This document shows positions 16,944-25,307 of a stretch of 43,028 nucleotides of DNA, piece after piece. Source of the stretch: Mangrovicoccus sp. HB161399 (GTDB lineage Bacteria; Pseudomonadota; Alphaproteobacteria; Rhodobacterales; Rhodobacteraceae); the NCBI RefSeq assembly GCF_013184745.1, contig NZ_JAATVU010000051.1, forward strand, positions 1 to 43,028. Direction: 5' to 3'. The first letter of the stretch is position 1. Every line of letters starts with the position of its first letter. A model generated the notes under the pieces. That model saw only the letters and a program-made list of their open reading frames with translations, did not search any database and was not told the origin of the DNA. Both the position numbers and the translations under genes were made by a program.

Positions 16944-18476
16944 ATGGCGGAGAACGGCAATCCGGACCGGGCCCCTGCGGGTGCTGCCGCGCCCGGCCGC
17001 CCGGGGGCGCGCCGGACGGCGCCCCCGGCCTACATGGACAGCTACAAGGAGGCCTTCGTCGAGGAAACGGCGGCCTTCGTGCATTCCTATGACCTGGCCC
17101 ATGTGACGATGCTGGGCGAGCGCGGGATCCTGCCCGCGGAAACCGCGCTCGGCGTGCTGGCGGGGCTGGCGGACATGCAGGCGCGTGGCCTCGCAGACTG
17201 CCGCCGCGCCGCGGGAGGCGGCAACCACGCGGGCGAGAAATACCTGACGCAGGCGCTCGGCAGCGAGATCGGCGGCGCCATCGGGCTGGCCCGCTCCTCC
17301 GGCGATCTCTCGGCGATCTCCTTCCGTATGTATGCCCGCGACCGCGTCCTGTCGCTGCGCGGCGGGCTGCTGTCGCTGCGCGGCGCGCTGGCCGACTTCG
17401 CCCGCCGCCATGCCGAGACGGTGCTGCCGGGCAATACCCATGGCCAGCACGCCCAGCCGGTCACCGCCGCACTCTGGGCGATGATGCTTCACGACGCGCT
17501 GGCGCGCGACGGCGCCCGGCTGGCTGCGCTCGGCACCAGGCTCAATCTCAGCCCGGCGGGCGCGGGGATCATGTCGGGAACGGAATTCCCGATCGACCGC
17601 CGCCGGATCGCCGATCTGCTGGGCTTCGACGCGGTGGTGCCGAACACGCTGGATGCCGCGCTCAGCCACGATCTGGAGATCGAGTTCGCCTCGGTCCTGA
17701 ACCTGCTCTGCCACACGCTGTCGCGGATGGCCGAAGACCTGTTCCTGTGGACGACCACCGAATACGCCCTGATCGCGCTGCCGGACTGGTTCATCGGCAT
17801 TTCCTCGATGATGCCGCAGAAGCGCAATCCAGACGGGCTGCAGGATCTGCGCAACCTCTCGGCGCAGTCGCAGGCGGTGCTGACCATGGTAACGGGCACC
17901 GAACGCGGCCCGACCGGCTTCCCGATCATCGAGCGGCGCAATTCCGACCGGATGCTGCGCGCGCTGGCGGCCGGGATCGGCGAGCGGCTGGAGGTGCTGC
18001 CGGATCTGCTGGCGGAGATGGCGGTCGATGGCGCCCGCGCCGAGGACCTCGCCAATGCCGGCTGGGCCAGCGTCACTGACCTGGCCGGGGCGCTGGTCCG
18101 GATCAACCGGATCGAATGGCGCCGGGCGCACAACCTGGTGGCTGGCTTCGTGCGCGACTGCATCGCGCGGGGCATCGGGCCGGTCGAGGTCACGGCCGAG
18201 GATTTCAACGCCTATGCCAGCCGCAGCGGCGCGCAGATGGTGACGATGGACGACGCGACCCTGACCAAGGCGCTGGATGCCCGCGCCTTCGTGCGCCGCC
18301 GCGAGACCTTCGGCGGGCCGGGCCCCGGCGCGATGGAGCAGGCGATCCGCAATGCCGGGGCGCGGATGCGCGAGGAGGAAGCCGCCATCGCCGCCCTGCG
18401 GGCGCAGTTCGCGGCTGCCGAGGCGCTGCTGCAGGAGACCGTGCAGCGCACGCTGGCGGCCGGCCGCTTCGCCTGA
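16944..18476 (+). CDS. Argininosuccinate-lyase-like enzyme (fumarase/aspartase superfamily), catalytically complete
   Basis: A 510-residue lyase expected to eliminate an amine or alcohol from a dicarboxylate-like substrate, usually as a homotetramer. The three superfamily regions are present: ARSSGDLSAISFRMYARD, GNTHGQHAQPVT with the conserved Thr-His, and the signature loop ISSMMPQKRNPD with the catalytic serine. I prefer the ATG at 16944, which has GAGGAG six bases upstream. ATGs at 16920 and 16926 would overlap the aldehyde dehydrogenase. It is unlikely to be the arginine-biosynthetic enzyme: context is catabolic, the loop starts ISS rather than GSS, and the protein is longer than the usual 460 residues. 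A related but motif-less protein is encoded at 19713-21197. Confidence 0.85.
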   Translation: MAENGNPDRAPAGAAAPGRPGARRTAPPAYMDSYKEAFVEETAAFVHSYDLAHVTMLGERGILPAETALGVLAGLADMQARGLADCRRAAGGGNHAGEKYLTQALGSEIGGAIGLARSSGDLSAISFRMYARDRVLSLRGGLLSLRGALADFARRHAETVLPGNTHGQHAQPVTAALWAMMLHDALARDGARLAALGTRLNLSPAGAGIMSGTEFPIDRRRIADLLGFDAVVPNTLDAALSHDLEIEFASVLNLLCHTLSRMAEDLFLWTTTEYALIALPDWFIGISSMMPQKRNPDGLQDLRNLSAQSQAVLTMVTGTERGPTGFPIIERRNSDRMLRALAAGIGERLEVLPDLLAEMAVDGARAEDLANAGWASVTDLAGALVRINRIEWRRAHNLVAGFVRDCIARGIGPVEVTAEDFNAYASRSGAQMVTMDDATLTKALDARAFVRRRETFGGPGPGAMEQAIRNAGARMREEEAAIAALRAQFAAAEALLQETVQRTLAAGRFA

Positions 18477-18485
18477 GGGCGAATG

Positions 18486-18510
18486 GCTCCGGGCGTGCCG
18501 CGCCCGGAGC
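18486..18510. terminator. Bidirectional hairpin between the lyase and MFS genes
   Basis: GCTCCGGGCG and CGCCCGGAGC form a perfect 10-bp stem around TGCCG, between convergent stops at 18476 and 18516. No T tract is seen. Confidence 0.6.
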
Positions 18511-18515
18511 TGCCG

Positions 18516-19697
18516 TCAGCTTTCCGCAGCGGCGCGCTGTTCGCGCCCGGTGCCGCCGAGCAGAGCGGCCAGCGACAGCAGCGCGATGGCCGGGAAGAGC
18601 AGCGCGCCATGGCCGAGATCGATCATCCGCCCGATGGCGAGCGGCGCCAGCACCTGGCCCGCGAAGAGGCCGGAGGTGACGAAGCCGAAGATCGCCGCCT
18701 GGTCCGGTCCGCGCGCCTGATCGGCCAGCAGCGTGTCGCGCGAGGGCAGGGCGAGCCCGTTGCCGACCCCCGCCGCGCAGGCCAGCACGGCGACCGCCGC
18801 GGCCGGAAGGCCGGGCATCGCCGCGGCAAGCCAGAACAGTCCCGACCCGCCCATGCCCAGCAGCATCACGCGGCCCGGCCCGATCCTGGAGGACAGCGCC
18901 CCGCCGAGGACCACGCCGGCCGTGGCCGCCGCCAGATAGGCCGACAGCAGAGCGGTCGCCGCCGGGGCGTCCATCCGGCCGGTCTGGGCCATGGCCGGGA
19001 TCAGGAAGCCCTGCAGCCCGGCCGATATCGCGCCGAACAGCCCGAAGACCGCGAATTGCAGCTGGAACCGGGCCTGCCGCCAGATGCCCGCCGCCTGCGG
19101 CCTTGCCTTCGGCGCGGCGGGCGTGTCCGCTCCGGCGAGCCCGCGGCGGGCGAGGACCAGCGCCAGGATGCCGGCCAGCGACAGCGCCGCCGCCGCCGCA
19201 AGTCCCGCGCGCCAGCCGAAGGCCAGGCCGATCCCGCCGGTCAGCAGCGGCGCCGCGGCGAATCCGGCCGTGCCGGCCACCGAATGGACCGCGAAGGCGG
19301 TGCTGCGCCGGGCTTTCGAGACATGGCTCGACAGCAGCGACATGTCTGCCGGGTGATAGACCGCATTGGCCACGCCCGCAGCGATGACGCAGATCGCCAG
19401 CACCGCGAAGCCCTGTGCCAGCGTGGCCAGAAGGAAGGCCGCCGCCGCCCCGGCCAGCGCGGCATGCAGCAGCGGCATGCCGCCGAAGCGGTCGGTCAGG
19501 CGGCCCATCCGGGTCTGCAGCAGCGCGCCGACCAGGCTGTAGCCGACGGTCAGCAGCCCCAGCGTGGCATACGACGTGCCAAATTCCGCGCGCAGCAGCG
19601 GATAGAGCGGCGGCAGCGCGAGGATATGGACGTGGCTGACGAAATGGACGGCGGAGATCAGCACGATCATCCGCCAGTCCCGGCGTTTTTCGGTCAT
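18516..19697 (-). CDS. MFS transporter
   Basis: A 393-residue carrier with about 12 predicted membrane helices. The N-terminus RDWRMIVLISAVHFVSHVHILALPPLYPLL and the motif AVYHPADMSLLSSHV recall the fosmidomycin-resistance-like group. The loop GRLTDRFGG is a degenerate version of the MFS GRxxDRxGR motif. It is the last gene of the operon that starts with the FAA hydrolase, 15 bases after the second lyase-like gene. It probably exports or imports a small acid or pathway intermediate, but the direction cannot be told. Confidence 0.88.
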   Translation of the reverse strand: MTEKRRDWRMIVLISAVHFVSHVHILALPPLYPLLRAEFGTSYATLGLLTVGYSLVGALLQTRMGRLTDRFGGMPLLHAALAGAAAAFLLATLAQGFAVLAICVIAAGVANAVYHPADMSLLSSHVSKARRSTAFAVHSVAGTAGFAAAPLLTGGIGLAFGWRAGLAAAAALSLAGILALVLARRGLAGADTPAAPKARPQAAGIWRQARFQLQFAVFGLFGAISAGLQGFLIPAMAQTGRMDAPAATALLSAYLAAATAGVVLGGALSSRIGPGRVMLLGMGGSGLFWLAAAMPGLPAAAVAVLACAAGVGNGLALPSRDTLLADQARGPDQAAIFGFVTSGLFAGQVLAPLAIGRMIDLGHGALLFPAIALLSLAALLGGTGREQRAAAES

Positions 19698-19712
19698 CCC
19701 TGTGCCTCCCGG

Positions 19713-21197
19713 TCAGGCGCGCGCGGTCTTGCGCGGCTGCAGCAGCAGCCCTTCGGCGGCGGCGCGCAGCTGGGCGCGGGCGCGCTCCAGCGCATGGTGG
19801 CGGTCGGCAAGGCGGCTGCGCCCGAGCCGGATCCGCGCCTGGGCCGAGACCAGCCCGCGGGCCAGCCCTTCGGGGCCGGGTCCGCCCGTGCCCGAGCGGC
19901 GCTCGACGAAAGCGCGCGGGTCGAGCGCGGCGTCGATCTGCTCCTGCGACAGCCGTGCCTCGGCCATGCCGAGCTCGGACGCGACCCGAGAAAGCGCGGC
20001 CGCGGTCAGCGTCTCGGGGCCGGTGCCGCGGGCGAGCCCGTCGCGCATCACCGCCTCGGCCAGCTGTTCGGCGCGGTGGCGCGCCATGCCGCAATGCCGC
20101 CCGAGCGCTGCAGAGAGGTCGATCGCCAGGCTCCATTCCCGCGCCGCGAGCCGCGCCGCCCGGCCGGCATCGATCCGCACCCCGTCGAGCAGCCGCGCGA
20201 TCTGCGGCAGCCCTTCCAGCACTTCGCCGGACAGGCCGATGGCGCCCTCTTCCGAGGCGTGGCGGCCGTAATTCGCCAGGGCTGTCGGGCCGCGTTCGGC
20301 CAGGACGGCGGAGGAGGCGACCCCATGGGCGCGGGCGGCCAGCATTCGGATCGCGCCCAGAACGGCGGGTCCGGCATCGCGGGCGAAGCGCGCCCCGCCG
20401 GTTTCGCCCGGCAGCGCCACCAGCCCCTGTCCGGGTCCGGCCCAGAGCAGCAGGTCATCGGCCAGCCGGGCGGCGGTCTGCGCCAGAATCGCCAGCGCGC
20501 CGGTGAATTCCAGCATCAGGTCCTGCCCGGCCACGGCGTCATAGGTGTTCTCCACCAGCCCGTCGAAGCCCAGCAGCTCGGCGGTGCGCAGCCTGCGCAG
20601 CGGCAGGTCGGCGCCGGAAAGCCCGCCGGCCCCGGCCGGGGAGCGGTTGATCCGCCCGTAGAGCGCCACCAGCCGCTCCGAATCGCGGGTCAGGGCGGAG
20701 TCGATCATCAGCGCCCAATGGCCGAATGTCGTCGGCTGCGCCGGACCGCCTTGCACCTGCGCGGCGACGATCTCGCCCGAATGCGCGTCGGCAAAGCGGA
20801 TCAGCGATTCGCGCAGCTGGTAGAGCGCTTCCATCAGCTCCAGCAGCCGCGTGCGCGCGAAGAGGCGGAATCCGGTCGCCGCCAGTTCCGCCGGGCTGCG
20901 TGCCAGGCCGAGCTGGCCGCCGACCGCCGGTCCCAGCCGCGCCGTCACCAGCCGTTCGCCGGCCAGGTTCCCGCCGCCCACGCCGTCGCGGGCATCGAAG
21001 ACGCCCTCGATCTCGGTATCGAACAGCGTCGACAGGATCGCCGCCCCGGTCTCGGGGGCGACGAGCTCGCTTTCCACCAGAACGACCATGTGCGCCAGGT
21101 CGAGCTCGTGGAGATGCGGTGCCGTCTCGGGCCGCACCGGGTCTTCCGGCGCGGCATGGGAGAGGGCGGAAAACGGGCCCGGCGTGGTGTCGGTCAT
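19713..21197 (-). CDS. Argininosuccinate-lyase-like protein lacking catalytic motifs (probable pseudoenzyme)
   Basis: A 494-residue relative of the lyase at 16944-18476 with a similar overall pattern. Examples are GGGNLAGERL against GGGNHAGEKY, RINRSPAGAGGLSGADLPLRRLRTAELLGFD against the equivalent SPAGAGIMSG region, and RRSGTGGPGPEGL against RRETFGGPGPGAM near the C-terminus. Three active-site regions are altered. SSGDL has become SPAEL, the Thr-His of THGQHAQP has become VQGGPAQP, and the serine loop has become ALPGETGGARFARDAG. It should not catalyse the canonical elimination. It may be a regulatory or structural subunit, or have new chemistry. Its ATG overlaps the reductase stop (ATGA), so it is translated with the operon and not decaying. 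Confidence 0.8.
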   Translation of the reverse strand: MTDTTPGPFSALSHAAPEDPVRPETAPHLHELDLAHMVVLVESELVAPETGAAILSTLFDTEIEGVFDARDGVGGGNLAGERLVTARLGPAVGGQLGLARSPAELAATGFRLFARTRLLELMEALYQLRESLIRFADAHSGEIVAAQVQGGPAQPTTFGHWALMIDSALTRDSERLVALYGRINRSPAGAGGLSGADLPLRRLRTAELLGFDGLVENTYDAVAGQDLMLEFTGALAILAQTAARLADDLLLWAGPGQGLVALPGETGGARFARDAGPAVLGAIRMLAARAHGVASSAVLAERGPTALANYGRHASEEGAIGLSGEVLEGLPQIARLLDGVRIDAGRAARLAAREWSLAIDLSAALGRHCGMARHRAEQLAEAVMRDGLARGTGPETLTAAALSRVASELGMAEARLSQEQIDAALDPRAFVERRSGTGGPGPEGLARGLVSAQARIRLGRSRLADRHHALERARAQLRAAAEGLLLQPRKTARA

Positions 21198-22420
21198 GCG
21201 TGGACGGCCTTTCTTGCGTTCAGCGACCGTAGCTGGACCGAGGGGTCTTGGAGAAGCCCCTTCTCCAAGACGGCCCCGCTTTCGATCAGCGCGGTGACCG
21301 GGCGGGTGTCGCGGCCCTGGTCGATCATCACCGCGCCGATGATGCGGCCCTCCTCGAGGTAGAGCCGGGTCTGCGCGCCCTCCGGATCGCCGCGCAGGAC
21401 GGAGTCGCCGGCACCGAGCGGATCGCCCAGCACCTGCAGGTTGATGCCCTGCTGGTCGGTCCAGAACCAGTGCACCGGCGCGTAGTCCGACGGGAGCCCC
21501 GCCATGCGCCGTGCCACATGCGCGCCGTGGCGGCGGGCATGCTGCCAGGTCTGCCAGCTCTGCCGCGCGCCGGACGGACCGGGAAAGACGGTGGCATCGC
21601 CGGCCGCGTAGATGCCGGGAACCGAAGTCCGGCCGTCGCCGTCGACGACAATGCCGCGGTCGATCTCCAGCCCGGCCGCTGCGGCAAGCGCGGTATCGGC
21701 GTCGAATCCGATGCCTGCGACCAGCAGGTCGGCGGCGAGCACCGATCCGTCCTTCAGCGCGACGACCTGGCGGCCGTCCGCCCGGGTGGTGACGCCGGTG
21801 ATTCCCGCGCCGAACAGGAACTTCACCCCGGCCGCCTCGTGCCGGGATTGCAGCAGTGCCGAGATTTCGGGCGGCAGCGAGCGGGCCATGACGCGCTCGC
21901 CTGCCTCGATCACGGTGACCTCCAGCCCGAGCTTGCGCGCCGACGACGCGGTTTCCAGCCCGATCACGCCCGCGCCGATCACCGCCAGGTGGCCGCCCTT
22001 GCGCAGGGCGGCATGCAGCAGCCGCGAATCGGCGGCGGTGCGCAGCACGTGGCAGGCCTCGCCGCCGGGAACGGCAAGCTGCCGCGGCATGCCGCCGGGA
22101 CAGAGCAGCAGCCGGTCGTAGCCCAGCCGGTCCCCGCCTTCGAGCACGACCTCGCGCGATCCGGCTTCGATCCGCTCGGCGGCCCTGCCGCCATGGAACG
22201 CGATTCCGCCCGCCGCCCAGTCATGCGGGGCGGACTCGGGGAAGGTGTCGGCGGTCAGCCACTCCTTGGAGAGGGAGGGGCGTTCGTAGGGCAGGCCGGC
22301 ATCGGCGTCGACCAGGATGATTTCCGCCTCGAGCGCGCCGGATTTCGCGGCCTTGGCCAGCTCCTGCGCCGCCGCGGCGCCGGCATGTCCGGCGCCGATG
22401 ATCACGTGGCGCCGGGTCAT
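21194..22420 (-). CDS. FAD-dependent ferredoxin reductase of a Rieske oxygenase system
   Basis: A 408-residue flavoprotein that should pass electrons from NAD(P)H to a small iron-sulfur protein. The FAD site is VIIGAGHAGAAAAQEL at the N-terminus, the NAD site is LAVIGAGVIGLETASSARKLG near residue 150, and the second FAD motif is SVPGIYAAGDATVFPG. The arrangement is that of oxygenase-coupled reductases. The likely partner is the Rieske ferredoxin encoded at 27141, with the oxygenase at 23512. I start at 22420, where ATG overlaps the FAA-hydrolase stop as ATGA. The longer open frame is extended upstream into that gene. Confidence 0.92.
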   Translation of the reverse strand: MTRRHVIIGAGHAGAAAAQELAKAAKSGALEAEIILVDADAGLPYERPSLSKEWLTADTFPESAPHDWAAGGIAFHGGRAAERIEAGSREVVLEGGDRLGYDRLLLCPGGMPRQLAVPGGEACHVLRTAADSRLLHAALRKGGHLAVIGAGVIGLETASSARKLGLEVTVIEAGERVMARSLPPEISALLQSRHEAAGVKFLFGAGITGVTTRADGRQVVALKDGSVLAADLLVAGIGFDADTALAAAAGLEIDRGIVVDGDGRTSVPGIYAAGDATVFPGPSGARQSWQTWQHARRHGAHVARRMAGLPSDYAPVHWFWTDQQGINLQVLGDPLGAGDSVLRGDPEGAQTRLYLEEGRIIGAVMIDQGRDTRPVTALIESGAVLEKGLLQDPSVQLRSLNARKAVHA

Positions 22421-23298
22421 GCCACCATGTTCTCCAGCGCGCCGATGCCGCTGATCTCCACCCGCACGGTGTCGCCGGGCACCAGGTAGACCGGCGGGAC
22501 CATCCCGATGCCGACGCCTTCGGGCGTGCCGGTCAGGATGATGTCGCCGGGCTCCAGCGTGATGACGCGGGAAATCGTCTCGATCAGGGTCGGGATGTCG
22601 AAGATCAGGTCCTTCAGCACGGCATCCTGCCGCTTCTCGCCGTTGACATGGGTGGTCAGGCGCATCTCGCCCAGTTCCGGAATGTCGGCGGCGGGCGTGA
22701 TGCAGGGGCCCATCGGGCAGAAGCCGTCGATCGACTTGCCGATCAGCCACTGGCGGTGGTCCTTCTGCAGGTTCCGCGCGGTGACGTCATTGGCGACCGT
22801 GTAGCCCCAGACATGGTCCATCGCCGCCGCCTTCGAGATGCCGCGGCCGCCCTTGCCGATGATGACGGCAAGCTCGCCTTCGTAGTCGGTGCTGTCCGAG
22901 TAGTCGAGCCAGGAGGGAATCGGCGCGCCGGGTCCGGTCACGGTGCTGGGCGCCTTGGTGAAGATGATCGGGAATTCCGGCGTGGCGTCCTTGCCGGCGG
23001 AGGCGTCGAAGCCCGAGCGGTGAAACTCCTCGGCATGGGCATGGTAGTTCTTGCCGACGCAGAAGATGTTCCGGCCCGGACGCGGCAGCGGCGCCAGCAG
23101 GATGACATCGGCCAGCGGCACGGGCGCGGCCTTGGCGGCGGCGGCCTCGGCCTCCGCCTCGCGCCCGATCAGATCCAGCAGGTCCCCGCCGCGGCACAGC
23201 CCGTCCAGCGGCAGCACGGCGGTGCCGTCCGCACTCAGCGCGCCTGCGCGGGGCGCTGCGGCGGAATCGGAAGCGGGTCGAAAGCTCACATATTTCAT
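22417..23298 (-). CDS. Fumarylacetoacetate hydrolase family protein
   Basis: A 293-residue metal-dependent enzyme of the FAH fold. Members hydrolyse C-C bonds of acylpyruvates or isomerise and decarboxylate ring-fission products. The metal site is formed by glutamates around DYEGELAVIIGK and an upstream acidic residue. GYTVANDVTARNLQ, GKSIDGFCPMGP and ILTGTPEGVG are family hallmarks. CVGKNYHAHAEEF marks the start of the catalytic domain. It heads a four-gene minus operon and is divergent from the Rieske alpha gene. A role as fumarylpyruvate-type hydrolase downstream of ring cleavage fits the neighbourhood but the ring-cleavage enzyme is not here. Operator copy D overlaps its promoter. Confidence 0.93.
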   Translation of the reverse strand: MKYVSFRPASDSAAAPRAGALSADGTAVLPLDGLCRGGDLLDLIGREAEAEAAAAKAAPVPLADVILLAPLPRPGRNIFCVGKNYHAHAEEFHRSGFDASAGKDATPEFPIIFTKAPSTVTGPGAPIPSWLDYSDSTDYEGELAVIIGKGGRGISKAAAMDHVWGYTVANDVTARNLQKDHRQWLIGKSIDGFCPMGPCITPAADIPELGEMRLTTHVNGEKRQDAVLKDLIFDIPTLIETISRVITLEPGDIILTGTPEGVGIGMVPPVYLVPGDTVRVEISGIGALENMVA

Positions 23299-23320
23299 CT
23301 TTGGTCTCCTTGTCCGCGTT

Positions 23321-23350
23321 CTGAATACAAAATGACAGCGCGTCGGTCAA
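23321..23350 (-). promoter_or_regulatory. Promoter and operator copy D of the FAA-hydrolase operon
   Basis: Read on the minus strand, TTGACC (-35, 23345-23350) and TATTCA (-10, 23322-23327) are 17 bases apart. The -10 lies within an operator copy, CTGAATACAAAA at 23321-23332 on the plus strand. Binding there would block RNA polymerase. Confidence 0.6.
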
Positions 23351-23411
23351 TCTGAATGCTTAATCGAGAGGCGGTTGCCTTTTTGATAGGTCATAATTGC
23401 AAAAAAATATG

Positions 23412-23447
23412 TTGACTATGGGATGCACCTACGTTTTGTATTCAAAA
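23412..23447 (+). promoter_or_regulatory. Promoter and operator copy E of the Rieske oxygenase operon
   Basis: TTGACT at 23412-23417 and a -10-like TTGTAT at 23436-23441 are 18 bases apart. The -10 lies inside TTTTGTATTCAAAA (23434-23447), the most complete operator copy, whose arms TTTTG and CAAAA are palindromic. This is the layout of a promoter shut by a repressor. Confidence 0.65.
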
Positions 23448-23511
23448 CAGGCCCAGACGGGCAAGACAGGCAGACGAGCTGCCGACTGACAGCCAAAGGA
23501 CTCCGAGTGAC

Positions 23512-24783
23512 ATGAAGGACTTCGCCAGCGTTCAGGTGAACTGGCCGCGCAAGGACTATTCCCGCGTGCCGTATTCGATCTACCACGACCCCGAGATCTA
23601 CCAGCTGGAGCAGGAGAAGATCTTCCGCGGGCGATGCTGGAACGTGCTTTGCCTTGAAGCCGAGATCCCGAATCCGGGCGACTTCCGCGTCTGCCATGTC
23701 GGCGACACGCCGGTGGTGGTGAACCGCGACGACGACGGCGAGCTATACGCCTTCGTCAACCGCTGCGCCCATCGCGGCGCCGAGATCGTCCGCGAGCCCT
23801 GGGGCACCGCGAAAGAGCACACCTGCATCTACCATGCCTGGCTCTACAACCGGAAGGGCGACCTGAAGGGCGTTCCCTTCCGCCGCGGCGCCAACGGCAA
23901 GGGCGGCATGCCCGCCTGCTTCGACATGAAGAACCACAACCTGGTGAAGGTGCGCGTCACCTCCTTCAACGGCGTGATCTTCGGCACCTTCCACCACGAC
24001 ATGGAGCCGATCGAGGAGTATCTCGGCCCGCTGTTCACCAAGCATGTCGGCGAGATGTTCAACCGTCCGGTCAAGGTGCTCGGCTACCAGCGCCAGCGGA
24101 TCAACGCCAACTGGAAGCTCTATCCGGAGAACATCAAGGACGCCTATCACGGCTCGCTCCTGCACGAGTTCAACCGGACCTTCGGCCTGTCGCGCCTGAC
24201 CCAGGTCGCCGGCGGCTACATGGACGAGAAGCACCGCCACTCGATCCTCTTCCAGTACAAGGGATCGGACAGCGACGAGGAAGCGCTGAAGGCCTATATC
24301 GAGAACGGCGTGAAGAAGGGCGAGATCGCCGGGCTGAACGACTACTCGATGGTCAACATCATCGACGAGAACCCGTTCGGCATGTCGACCCGCGTGATGA
24401 ACGTCTTCCCGAACTGCTTCTTCCACCAGATCGGCAACACCCTGGCGATGCGCAAGATCCGCACGCTCGGCGTCGACGCGTTCGAGCTGACCTGGGTGCT
24501 CTACACCTACGAGGACGACAGCGAGGAAATGGTCCAGCACCGGCTGAACCAGGCCAACATGGTGGGTCCGGCGGGCCTGATCTCCATGGAGGACGGCGAG
24601 GCGCTGGAAATGGTGCACCGCACCACGAAATCCGCAGCCGAAGAAGAGATGGCCGTCATCGAGATGGGCGGCATCGGCGAGATCGGCGACCGCGACACCC
24701 GCGTGAACGAGGTCACCATCCGCGGCTTCTGGGCCTATTACGCGCAGCTCATGGGCTTTGCCCCGGAAGGAGCCGAACAATGA
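23512..24783 (+). CDS. Rieske ring-hydroxylating oxygenase, alpha (catalytic) subunit
   Basis: A 423-residue oxygenase subunit. The Rieske cluster ligands are C85 and H87 (NRCAHRG) and C105 and H108 (CIYHAW). The mononuclear iron site includes D210, H213 and H218 in KDAYHGSLLH. Segments such as GDTPVVVNR, GDLKGVPFRRG and QANMVGPAGLISMED resemble salicylate 5-hydroxylase and anthranilate dioxygenase large subunits, so a benzoate-like substrate is likely. An AAAGGA ribosome site precedes the ATG. The beta subunit follows with an ATGA overlap. The ferredoxin (27141) is downstream in the same direction, and the reductase (22420) is in the divergent operon. Confidence 0.95.
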   Translation: MKDFASVQVNWPRKDYSRVPYSIYHDPEIYQLEQEKIFRGRCWNVLCLEAEIPNPGDFRVCHVGDTPVVVNRDDDGELYAFVNRCAHRGAEIVREPWGTAKEHTCIYHAWLYNRKGDLKGVPFRRGANGKGGMPACFDMKNHNLVKVRVTSFNGVIFGTFHHDMEPIEEYLGPLFTKHVGEMFNRPVKVLGYQRQRINANWKLYPENIKDAYHGSLLHEFNRTFGLSRLTQVAGGYMDEKHRHSILFQYKGSDSDEEALKAYIENGVKKGEIAGLNDYSMVNIIDENPFGMSTRVMNVFPNCFFHQIGNTLAMRKIRTLGVDAFELTWVLYTYEDDSEEMVQHRLNQANMVGPAGLISMEDGEALEMVHRTTKSAAEEEMAVIEMGGIGEIGDRDTRVNEVTIRGFWAYYAQLMGFAPEGAEQ

Positions 24784-25298
24784 GAGACCTGATGGACAAG
24801 CCCGCCGCGCGCAAGACCGACCGGTCGATTCCGATGGAGGTGCGCCAGGCTGCCGACGATCTGATCATGGACAGCACGGTCCACCTGGACCGGATGGAAC
24901 TGGACGCCTGGATCGAGTGCTTCGACGAAACCGCCGAATATCACGTGATCCCGCGCGAAAACCTCGAAGTGGGCTATGGCGCGGCGGTGATCCGCTGCAA
25001 TTCGCTCGACGTCATCAAGGACCGGCTGATGGTCCTCGACGTGTCGAGCAAGTACAACCCGCATTGGGACCGGCATTTCCTGAACGGCACCCAGTACCTG
25101 TCCTACGAGGACGGGATCCTGGAGGCTCGCACCAACTTCATGATCGTGCAGTCGTCGCTGGAAGGCTTCTCCAAGCTCTTCGTCGCCGGTCACTACGAAG
25201 ACAAGATCGTGATGACCGACGCCGGGCCGCGCCTGCGCTCGCGGGTCGTCGTGCTCGACACCTTCTCCGTCCCGAACCTGATCGCGGTCCCGCTCTGA
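24780..25298 (+). CDS. Rieske ring-hydroxylating oxygenase, beta (small) subunit
   Basis: A 172-residue protein of the SnoaL/NTF2-like fold, the structural partner of the alpha subunit in an alpha3beta3 hexamer. Family landmarks are LDAWIECFDETAEYHVIPREN near residue 42 and the C-terminal strand segments FVAGHYEDKIVMTDAGPRLRSRVVVLDT. Its ATG overlaps the alpha stop. An alternative ATG at 24792 would shorten it by four residues. Confidence 0.93.
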   Translation: MRDLMDKPAARKTDRSIPMEVRQAADDLIMDSTVHLDRMELDAWIECFDETAEYHVIPRENLEVGYGAAVIRCNSLDVIKDRLMVLDVSSKYNPHWDRHFLNGTQYLSYEDGILEARTNFMIVQSSLEGFSKLFVAGHYEDKIVMTDAGPRLRSRVVVLDTFSVPNLIAVPL

Positions 25299-25307
25299 GG
25301 AAATCCG

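Noticed and set aside
16944-18476. Housekeeping argininosuccinate lyase (argH)
   Set aside because: The catalytic motifs fit the superfamily, but length, the ISS variant of the signature loop and the catabolic context argue for a different lyase.
18483-21362. A 959-codon open frame on the plus strand
   Set aside because: It lies opposite the MFS and lyase-like genes, is low in complexity (rich in R, G, Q and A) and has no family features.
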